64,000 nt of DNA from NCBI RefSeq assembly GCF_022965805.1, contig NC_133102.1, positions 10,894,485-10,958,484 of the forward strand, given 5' to 3'. Origin of the DNA: Primulina eburnea. Lineage: Eukaryota; Streptophyta; Magnoliopsida; Lamiales; Gesneriaceae. Below the pieces are notes generated by a model. It was given only the letters and a program-made list of their open reading frames with translations, did not search any database and was not told where the DNA came from. Shown in pieces: positions 55,834 to 64,000 of the stretch. The first letter of the stretch is position 1, and every line of letters begins with the position of its first letter. Position numbers and translations under genes: made by a program.

Positions 55834-57218
55834 TGTAGTGACCCGTTCCAGAATCACCTACTAATCAAGAACTAAGCATGCAATTAACCTAATTAACAAT
55901 AATCAGAGATAACAGCGGAAAAAGTCAACAAAAATAGTTATACAACCATATCGAAATAGAATAGTACTGAAAACTAAACCAACCAGATACTCACTGTCCT
56001 CCTCCTGCTCTTCCCGAGCTGTCCAACCTGAGGCCTGCCCCGTGGGAATGGGGTGTCCAAGAATAAACAAAACCGAGGACGTGAGCGATAAGAACGCCCA
56101 GTACAAAAGTATGAGTATACAGACCTATATGAAATGCATATGCTATGATCATGATACCGGGGTAGTCAAGAAACAGGAGTCACAAAAGGATCTCAACAAT
56201 GCTCAGTCTAGAGGCGCCAAGTGGATAGTGCCGCGTGGTACACCTCTGGGTCACTGCATCCACTACAAGACAGACGTGGACCTAAAATGTCCCGGACCAC
56301 CGAAGCCCTCCCGACCCGTCGGCCACTGTGTACTCTCGGTGTCCATGCGTCCACAAGACAGGGCTGAGCGGCCCCAAGATATAGCTTATCTCGAAAGAGA
56401 TACAGCTCAACAGTAAAGGCTATCTCAAAGGAAAATACGGCTCAACATGAAATGCAACGTGCAATAATAAACGTGACATAATAGCATGCGTCATATGACA
56501 TATATCAATGCACCACATAATCATGCAACACATATAAGAATGTATACTCAACCAGGATATCTCGGATAGTACTTTCGTACCTCTATCACAGCAAGCCTAG
56601 CCTTACGCAACACCGCTAATCAGGTCTAGCACAAGCCTACGCATCAAAAGCATACTCAATCAATACTACCATGCTCGACTAGCAAAACCAGTACTCCCTA
56701 GTACTACCAAAGGTTTAGGGTTTACCTTCGTCCGTCGACAGCCCTTTGATGTCGATTGCCTCGTAACTCAGGCGCCGCTACGCTACTACTCCTGGCAGCT
56801 CTTGGCTATCGCTCGACCAACAACTAACCCTAGAAACCTTCCAAACTCTCCAAAATGAGAGAAAACTCAAGAAATTGGCAAGTCAAAAATGAGAAATCCG
56901 AGCACTATTTATAGGCCATGTTCGGATCCTCCGAACAACACTTCGGAACGTCCGAACGCTACGTGTCCATTGGCTCTTGACAGCTCATGATCGGATCCTC
57001 CGATCATACACTTCGGACCGTCCGAACATGCACGTGTCCAGCTGCTCTTGACACCTCATGATCGGATCCACCGAACCCACTTCGGACCTTCCGAACTCTT
57101 CGGTGCTTCCGAACCATCTTCGGTCCGTCCGATCATGACTCGGTCAAAAATTACACATTAAACCTTCTTAATCACCATTAATCCGTTAATTACCCAATTT
57201 GGAATTCGGGCTACTACA
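55834..57218 (-). repeat. 3' LTR of Mini-2
   Basis: 1385 bp; TATA box (CTATAAATAG, minus) at 56905-56914, palindrome ladder at about 56917-57130. Confidence 0.93.
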
Positions 57219-57548
57219 TTCTCCCCCCCTTAAAACGATTTCGTCCTCGAAATCAAGCTTAGAGAATGAACAAAACGAAATAACAACATCGTTACCCTCA
57301 AAATCTAAAGGACAACCCATCACTAGACGCTTCGCTAACACCGAATGACCCATCGGAGTAGAAACAGAAAGAATGACGTCTATGATCGTCCTGGTCACCC
57401 CATCGACCTACACTCCCCTGACTACTCCCGTCACCAAAGTGGTCAGCCATCGCTACAAGATAGAATAGGGAAAATGGTAAAATGGTCAACGGAAATCCCA
57501 AAACAGAATCTATATCCCAAAATCATACGCATGCTCTGATACCATAAA
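57219..57548 (-). pseudogene. Mini-2 internal region: gag start joined to a protease scrap
   Basis: Minus strand: PBS TGGTATCAGAGCATGCG, then a gag start MADHFGDGSSQGSVGRWGDQ (ATG at 57450). After about 27 codons it joins, in another frame, a protease segment ([20 protein letters not shown], about 57305-57375) that matches Chromo-2 protease. A polypurine tract then touches the LTR. Everything between gag residue 27 and mid-protease, and everything after it, is deleted. The scrap shows the origin from a full element of the Chromo-2 type. Confidence 0.8.
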
Positions 57549-58933
57549 TGTAGTGACCCGTTCCAGAATCACCTACTAATCAAGAACTAAGCATGCAATT
57601 AACCTAATTAACAATAATCAGAGATAACAGCGGAAAAAGTCAACAAAAATAGTTATACAACCATATCGAAATAGAATAGTACTGAAAACTAAACCAACCA
57701 GATACTCACTGTCCTCCTCCTGCTCTTCCCGAGCTGTCCAACCTGAGGCCTGCCCCGTGGGAATGGGGTGTCCAAGAATAAACAAAACCGAGGACGTGAG
57801 CGATAAGAACGCCCAGTACAAAAGTATGAGTATACAGACCTATATGAAATGCACATGCTATGATCATGATACCGGGGTAGTCAAGAAACAGGAGTCACAA
57901 AAGGATCTCAACAATGCTCAGTCTAGAGGCGCCAAGTGGATAGTGCCGCGCGGTACACCTCTGGGTCACTGCATCCACTACAAGACAGACGTGGACCTAA
58001 AATGTCCCGGACCACCGAAGCCCTCCCGACCCGTCGGCCACTGTGTACTCTCGGTGTCCATGCGTCCACAAGACAGGGCTGAGCGGCCCCAAGATATAGC
58101 TTATCTCGAAAGAGATACAGCTCAACAGTAAAGGCTATCTCAAAGGAGAATACGGCTCAACATGAAATGCAACGTGCAATAATAAACGTGACATAATAGC
58201 ATGCGTCATATGACATATATCAATGCACCACATAATCATGCAACACATATAAGAATGTATACTCAACCAGGATATCTCGGATAGTACTTTCGTACCTCTA
58301 TCACAGCAAGCCTAGCCTTACGCAACACCGCTAATCAGGTCTAGCACAAGCCTACGCATCAAAAGCATACTCAATCAATACTACCATGCTCGACTAGCAA
58401 AACCAGTACTCCCTAGTACTACCAAAGGTTTAGGGTTTACCTTCGTCCGTCGACAGCCCTTTGATGTCGATTGCCTCGTAACTCAGGCGCCGCTACGCTA
58501 CTACTCCTGGCAGCTCTTGGCTATCGCTCGACCAACAACTAACCCTAGAAACCTTCCAAACTCTCCAAAATGAGAGAAAACTCAAGAAATTGGCAAGTCA
58601 AAAATGAGAAATCCGAGCACTATTTATAGGCCATGTTCGGATCCTCCGAACAACACTTCGGAACGTCCGAACGCTACGTGTCCATTGGCTCTTGACAGCT
58701 CATGATCGGATCCTCCGATCATACACTTCGGACCGTCCGAACATGCACGTGTCCAGCTGCTCTTGACACCTCATGATCGGATCCACCGAACCCACTTCGG
58801 ACCTTCCGAACTCTTCGGTGCTTCCGAACCATCTTCGGTCCGTCCGATCATGACTCGGTCAAAAATTACACATTAAACCTTCTTAATCACCATTAATCCG
58901 TTAATTACCCAATTTGGAATTCGGGCTACTACA
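57549..58933 (-). repeat. 5' LTR of Mini-2
   Basis: 1385 bp, near-identical to 55834-57218; TATA box at 58620-58629. Confidence 0.93.
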
Positions 58934-59635
58934 TATAGTCTGTTCTTTCTGCATCGATCTTGTCATAGTATGCGTTGTGTATTTTTATGCGAGAAAATCC
59001 ATGTGTGACGTTCGTCGTTTGAGCGGAAAATGGTTTGAATGCGTTTGAAATACTTTTTAGATCTGAAATCTCGTAACTTACTGTTCTGATGGAAACTGCG
59101 ATTTTTCTGTCGGGATTTTGAGAAAACTTTCAACTAGAAAATTGTATAACTTTTCGATACCTTCGATTTGATATAAAATTCGAGATTTTTGGATGAAAAT
59201 TGAGTGAGTTATGACGTTTTTCGTGGGACTGCTCAAACTGCAACTTTTATGAAAATTTGTGTTCTTGAAGTTTAATTGTTGCAGGCTTCGTTGGGAATCG
59301 ACGGGCGATCGTTGCTGCGTTTAGGTACGGTTATCATGTTGTTAGGAGTGTTATTGGAGTTTCGTTTCATGTCGTTAGGCACTTGAAATAGTGGGTAGAC
59401 GTAGGAAGTCATTTCGGTGTCAATTGTCTTCTTTTTGTACGATTGCGTCGTAAGGTGAACATTATTGTTTTGGGAGTCTATACGAATGTGTTTTAATGTT
59501 ATGGCAAGCTAAGATGGGTCTCGAGGTGTCCACTCATAGTCCGTACAATCGAGTCGAGAGCGTTAAACAAAACATGTACAGAATTTTCGTAAGTTTTCTT
59601 GTCCCGAGAGTGCACGGACCCTCACCGGACCCCCA

Positions 59636-59772
59636 CACGGGGTCCGTGCCTTTGATCCTTCAGCAGTGTCTAGGACCCGAGTGTACACGGACCCAAGCAC
59701 GGGGTCCGTGCCTTTGATTCTTTTCGGAACCTTTTTACCCGAGTCTACACGGAGGTAGGCACGGGGTCCGTG
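59636..59772 (+). repeat. Three-copy CACGGGGTCCGTG array in Chromo-3 LTR
   Basis: The 13-mer (CACGG...CCGTG inverted arms) starts at 59636, 59698 and 59760, a 62-bp spacing; each copy is preceded by ACCCGAG(T)...CACGGA. Confidence 0.85.
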
Positions 59773-60073
59773 GCTTGTATATTTTGGGAACAGTATTTTA
59801 GCATGCTTTGAGGTTTTGATGTCATGGTTTTGCCAAGGTCGTGTCATGGGAAATTTTAGAACGTCCTAAGTAATGATTGAACTTGAGAGTAGTACGATTT
59901 CTACGTCTAAGGGGTGCAAGTTAAGCATGTGATTTCATGTTAGTATGTGCAGCAACGGCCCCGATCGAAGTCCAACGAATCCCTCAACGCCAAGTAAGTA
60001 TGTTGACGTGCAAAGAAAATATTTTAAGTTTTTGAGGTATACTAAATGTCTTGTGACCAAATTATGTTTAGGA

Positions 60074-60197
60074 TTGGAAAGCGTTAAATTATGAACGGGG
60101 ACCAATCCGCCCGTTAAATTATGAACGGGTTAGATCATGGTTGGAAAGCGTTAAATTATGAACGGGGACCAACCAGCCCGTTAAATTATGAACGGGG
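60074..60197 (+). repeat. 67-bp tandem repeat in Chromo-3 LTR
   Basis: Two copies starting TTGGAAAGCG at 60074 and 60141; within them CGTTAAATTATGAACGGG occurs four times. Confidence 0.85.
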
Positions 60198-60857
60198 ATC
60201 TTATGTATGTGGCAGTGGATACGTCCCTGTCAGCCCAGTACTGTGGCGTGTCTGATCAGGCGTTTATTATGTTATGGGTCACTTGCTTTGAAACATGCCT
60301 CTACGCAAAATGATGAAGTTACGTATGTTTAAGTATGCAGTATGTTTATGAAAGTTTATGTTGATGGCACGTCTACTTATGTACGTATGTATGTTCAAGT
60401 TTACTACAAGTTCAAGTTTCAAGTTATGTATGCCCTATTTTAAAGTTGTATGCGATTTTATTACGTAGTACTAGTTATCCCAGTTTATACGTGTTGAGTC
60501 TTTAGACTCACTAGACTTGATCGATGCAGGTGAGTATGTTGACGAGGAGGCAGGAGGTGGTGACCAAGGGGCAGGCTCGGACTGAGCAGCAGGCTAAACC
60601 CGAGGACCGCCCATGTTATTTTACGATTCTTTTTATGCAAGTTTAAAATACTCTGATGTTATGTTTCATTTCAAGACTTTTGGAACAGTGTTTCTTTTTA
60701 GCAAATTCCATTGGTGATGTTGATTTCAAATATTTTTATTTACGAATGATGTAGTGACTACCGTATTTGATTTCATTTCCGCATTTCATTTACTTTAAAA
60801 GAAAAATTTTAATTTTTCCGCAAATTTTAAGTAGTAAAGAATACGGTACGTTACAGT

Positions 60858-60869
60858 TGGTATCAGAGC
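60858..60869 (+). other. Primer binding site of Chromo-3
   Basis: TGGTATCAGAGC two bases after the LTR. Confidence 0.88.
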
Positions 60870-61088
60870 GGTGTTCTTGTAAAGGGTTATGCCTACTGCC
60901 AGTCGCAAGAAGCTCACGAAGTCACACCTCAAGTCTGTAAGTTTAAAGTTTTGCATTATGTTATGTAGTAGGCATCAAGTTATAATTTCAGTATGTATAT
61001 GTTTTAAGTTTGATTTACGTGCATCATAAAATATTGATATATGTTCATGCATATTGGGTTTACGTGTTGGGTGAATTATTGGCACAGT

Positions 61089-62195
61089 ATGTCTCCTAGA
61101 CGTTTGGTCAACCGGGAAACAAGGGATGAGAACAGAGAGCATCGAGTTGAGGACAGGGAACATCGAGATGAGGAGAGGGCCAATCCTCCACCACCCCCAC
61201 CACCAGATATGCAGGCTCAGATGCTTGCTGGTATGACGCAGTTCTTCGCACAGTTTGCGGGGAACCAAGCTGCAGCAGTAGGTGCAGGGGCGAGGCCCGA
61301 ACCAGAGGCAGTATATGAGAGATTCCGGAGGATGAGTTCGAAGGAGTTTTCGGGTACCACTGACCCGAGATCGCCGAGGGATGGATCAAGTCCATCGAAG
61401 TAATTTTCGACTTCATGGAGCTGGCAGATGCTGATAGGGTTCGTTGTGCCATTTTCTTATTGACTGGGGACGCCAAGTTATGGTGGGAGAGCGCATCAGT
61501 GGCAGTCAATCTGCAAGTATTGCCATGGAATGGGTTCAAGGAGGTCTTCTACTCCAAGTACTTCACTGAGGAAGTACGAACCAGACTCACCAACGAGTTT
61601 ATGACGCTGCGACAAGGAGACAGTAGCGTGACAGAGTTTGTGAGAAAGTTTGAGAGGGGGTGTCACTTCGTGCCCCTCATTGCGAATGACGTACAAGCAA
61701 AACTGAGGCATTTCCTGAATGGGTTGCGGCCGATCTTGCGCCGTGACGTCCGAGTAGCTGGTCCTACTACTTATGCAGTCGCCGTGTCCCGAGCTTTGGC
61801 GGCAGAACAGGACCAGCGAGATATAGAGGCGGACAGACAGGGCAAGAGGCCCTATCAGACTCCACCGCAGCAGCACCACCAGCAACAGAATCAGAGGCCT
61901 CAGTTTAAGAGGCCGTTTCAAGGGCCGCCAGCGAAGAAGCCTTTTCATGGACCACCAAAGGGTAAGGGTCCAGTTCAGCAGCAAGGGGCGCCTCAGAAGC
62001 CCGTTAATTTTCCGGTGTGTCCTAAATGCAACCGTCAGCACCCGAGGCAGTGCTTGTATGGATCGGGCAAGTGCTTCAAATGTGGAGCTACGGATCATAT
62101 GCTGAAAGAGTGCCCGCAGTGGAAGCAGCCAACTCAAGGGAGAGTTTTCGCCATGCATGCTCAGGAGGCGAACCCAGACACTACACTACTGACCG
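61089..62195 (+). pseudogene. gag: Chromo-3 gag (exon 1 of a candidate spliced gag-pol)
   Basis: ATG at 61089 (MSPRRLVNRETRDENREHR), Arg/Glu-rich, a Pro run, then MTQFFAQFAGNQ. A one-base shift near 61370 breaks the frame. It continues with the gag core (FLLTGDAKLWWES; FKEVFYSKYF; FMTLRQGDSSVTEFVRKFER), a Gln/Pro/Lys-rich linker and a CCHC knuckle CFKCGATDHMLKEC preceded by CPKCNRQHPRQC. The last codons, DTTLLTG, are the usual lead into protease in this family, but the next bases are GTAAAC, a donor-like site. Unspliced, the frame goes on for about 48 mostly hydrophobic codons to a stop at 62344. Confidence 0.85.
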
Positions 62196-62372
62196 GTAAA
62201 CTTTCTTACCAAAGCTCAGTATTATTTTGCCTTGCATGTGGATTTTTGTTTGGGATTATTAGTGTGCTAGTATTATTTTCGAGTAACTTGAGATATTGGG
62301 TTCTTCTATGCTTAAGTTTTATGTTAGTGATTTTGGGATTGTAAGTTAGGTTGTTGTGTTAACGCCTCCCAG
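62196..62372 (+). other. Candidate spliceosomal intron between gag and protease of Chromo-3
   Basis: GTAAAC at 62196 and CCTCCCAG at 62365-62372 bound a T-rich 177-bp segment (a multiple of three) that has no match to gag or protease. Joining its edges restores the protein motif order of the family (a gag end directly followed by the NIFI lead of protease). The stop at 62342-62344 would be removed. A one-base shift still remains at about 62386. Confidence 0.55.
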
Positions 62373-64000
62373 GAAACATTTTTATTAAAGACTATCCACA
62401 ACCGCACTGATAGACTCAGGAGCCACTCACTCCTTCATATCGGAGACGTTCGCCAATCATTTGGACCTCAAGTCCATTGGCCTAGACGTGAACTTTTCAG
62501 TGACAGTCCCATCAGGGGAAGAACTGTTAGCTACCAGCGTGGTCAGAGATATCGACCTAGAATTGCACGGCCACCTGGTATATGCAGATCTAATCCTATT
62601 GCCGATGCCAGAATTCGACATCATATTGGGAATGGACTGGCTGACTAAGAACAGGGTTCTTATCGACTTTCAGAAGAGATCAGTACTAGTCAGACCTTTG
62701 GGTATGGAGCAGTTTCTTTTTGAGCCAGACAGATGGAGAAGTTTCCCTCGCATGATTTCGTGCATGCAGGCGAGGAGACTGATTTCCAAGGGGTGCCAGG
62801 CCTTCTTAGCTAGTATTATTTCAGCACCTGATGCGCCCACTCCATCTTTAGCTGAAGTGCCAGTAGTCAATGAATTCCCAGACGTCTTCCCAGACGATGT
62901 TTCAGGTCTTCCACCAGAGAGAGAGGTGGAGTTTGCCATTGATCTCATGCCAGGCACAGTGCCAATCTCTAAGGCACCGTATCGATTAGCTCCAGCAGAA
63001 ATGTTAGAACTCAAGCAACAGATTCAAGAGCTCTTAGACAAGTAGTTTATCCGCCCGAGTTTCTCTCCGTGGGGCGCACCAGTACTTTTTGTGAAAAAGA
63101 AAGATGGAAGCATGAGACTGTGCATCGATTATCGTGAGCTGAACAAGGTAACGATCAAGAATAAGTACCCGTTGCCAAGAATCGAAGATTTGTTTGATCA
63201 ATTACAGGGAGCTACGGTGTTCTCTAAGATAGATCTTCGATCAGGGTACCATCAGCTGAAAGTGAAGGATGCAGACGTCCACAAGACGGCTTTCAGGACC
63301 CGGTATGGGCATTACGAATTCTTAGTGATGCCATTTGGGTTGACTAATGCTCTAGCAATTTTCATGGATCTCATGAACCGAGTATTTCAGCCGTTCCTCG
63401 ACCAGTTCGTCATAGTATTCATTGACGATATTCTAATATACTCGAAGAGCCATGAAGAGCAAGACCAGCACTTGAGGACAGTATTACAGACCTTGCAGAG
63501 CCGTAAGTTATTTGCGAAGTTCAGTAAGTGTGAATTTTGGCTTGAGAAAGTAGCGTTTTTGAGGCATATAGTGTCTAGCAGTGGAATCGAGGTGGATCCA
63601 GCGAAAGTAACGGCTGTCAAAGAATGGGTTGAGCCAAAGAATGCATCTGAAATCCGCAGCTTTTTGGGTTTAGCCGGTTACTACCATAAGTTTATTCGGG
63701 GATTTTCGTCCATAGCGGTGCCACTCACTTCACTCACAAAGAAGAATGCTAAGTTTGTGTGGAGTGAAGAATGCCAGAAGAGCTTCGACACGTTGAAGCA
63801 AGCTCTTATTTTGGCGCCAGTGCTAGCCATGCCAACAGGGCAAGGTGAGTTTGTGCTTTATACCGATGCATCTAAGCTCGGATTAGGCGCAGTATTGATG
63901 CAGCAGGGTCGAGTCATAGCCTATGCCTCCAGGCAACTGAAAGTGCACGAGAAGAATTATCCGACTCACGATCTTGAGTTAGCCGCCGTCGTCTTCGCAC
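62373..64000 (+). pseudogene. pol: Chromo-3 protease, RT and RNase H start, runs off window
   Basis: Protease with LIDSGATHSFIS (D at about 62413) and FDIILGMDWL. RT: APYRLAPAEMLELKQQIQEL ends in a TAG at 63043-63045 where relatives have Gly, then [35 protein letters not shown], the catalytic [23 protein letters not shown], and RNase H with [11 protein letters not shown] and [11 protein letters not shown] at the last base. A one-base shift near 62386 and the TAG break it; all RT catalytic residues are present. The integrase lies outside. Confidence 0.88.

Larger units (their letters stand above)
55834..58933 (-). mobile_element. Mini-2: non-autonomous gypsy derivative in the Chromo-3 LTR
   Basis: 3100 bp, LTRs of 1385 bp (55834-57218, 57549-58933), internal 330 bp, duplication TATAG (55829-55833, 58934-58938). 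The LTRs differ at about three positions. Same family as Mini-1; its LTR is shorter mainly because one palindrome/ACGTG unit is missing. Confidence 0.94.
55118..60855 (+). repeat. 5' LTR of Chromo-3, interrupted by Mini-2
   Basis: Two parts: 55118-55833 and 58939-60855. It contains a CA-rich microsatellite (about 55578-55632), three copies of CACGGGGTCCGTG (59636, 59698, 59760) and a 67-bp tandem repeat (60074-60197). The downstream GATGCAGG...GAGGAGGCAGG block (60524-60552) matches the solo LTR at 37930-40915. Confidence 0.85.
55118..64000 (+). mobile_element. Chromo-3: long-LTR gypsy element, right end outside window
   Basis: The 5' LTR starts TGTAGTGCCC at 55118 inside Chromo-1 integrase and ends ...GTTACA at 60855; without Mini-2 (and one duplication copy) it is about 2.63 kb. 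Then PBS, gag (61089-62195), a candidate intron, and PR-RT-RNase H running to the window end. The long LTR and gag/PR motifs suggest the Del/Tekay side of chromoviruses; the integrase and chromodomain are outside. The five bases left of the LTR are CGGAT, the expected duplication at the unseen end. Confidence 0.9.

Noticed and set aside
62205..62344. Hydrophobic stretch after Chromo-3 gag as a membrane protein domain
   Set aside because: The T-rich candidate intron gives Phe/Leu/Val codons by composition; read as intron retention, not as a domain.

Overview
This window is almost pure plant retrotransposon sequence: a nested cluster of Ty1/copia (Sirevirus-like) and Ty3/gypsy (chromovirus-like) elements, with one decayed Myb/SANT-like gene remnant, two MITE copies and one solo LTR. 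A dicot nuclear genome is inferred. The evidence is tRNA-iMet primer binding sites (TGGTATCAGAGC) next to every readable 5' LTR, Sirevirus-type gag/pol with a third ORF, and chromovirus pol with a chromodomain-like tail. The style of repeats recalls Lamiales, but that is memory and weak. No rRNA, tRNA, CRISPR or ordinary host gene with an intact frame was found.

Layout, left to right. 1-5322: Sire-A1 (minus), entering from the left edge and ending in its 5' LTR; it sits in ORF3 of Sire-B. 5323-about 21245: Sire-B (minus), an older Sirevirus split in its RT by Mini-1 (10909-16160, target duplication TTGTT), a non-autonomous gypsy derivative arranged LTR-internal-LTR-internal-LTR. 21283-21495: a block of palindromic subterminal-type repeats. 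About 21490-35784: Sire-C (plus), a 5'-truncated Sirevirus keeping ORF3 and a 3' LTR. It is split by Sire-A2 (22543-33718, minus, target duplication CACTG), which is complete from LTR to LTR and carries an intact 887-codon ORF3. 35800-41412: the only non-LTR-element stretch, with a Myb/SANT-like pseudogene, a MITE with an 8-bp duplication, a decayed second MITE copy and a 3-kb solo LTR (target duplication TAAAC). 41413-55117: Chromo-1 (plus), split in its protease by Chromo-2 (44700-52035, minus, duplication GGTTT) and cut in its integrase tail by Chromo-3 (55118 to beyond 64000, plus). The Chromo-3 5' LTR is itself split by Mini-2 (55834-58933, duplication TATAG).

Functionally the window holds parasites only. 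Gag makes the particle; PR, INT, RT and RNase H are the replication enzymes; the LTRs carry TATA boxes and palindrome arrays that look like promoter modules. Nearly every gag and pol frame is broken. Chromo-2 and the Mini elements have near-identical LTRs and are recent, while Sire-B and Chromo-1 are older landing sites.

The most unusual content is in the Sireviruses. Between pol and ORF3, on the strand opposite to all other element genes, Sire-B and Sire-A2 each carry two tandem copies of a small gene family I do not recognise (8365-8631, 9227-9634; 27030-27426, 27748-28190). Three of the four copies have a TATA box or a shared promoter block upstream. Second is a candidate 177-bp spliceosomal intron at the gag-protease boundary of Chromo-3. 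Third is that each LTR family has its own array of short palindromes, placed just upstream of the TATA box wherever I located one.
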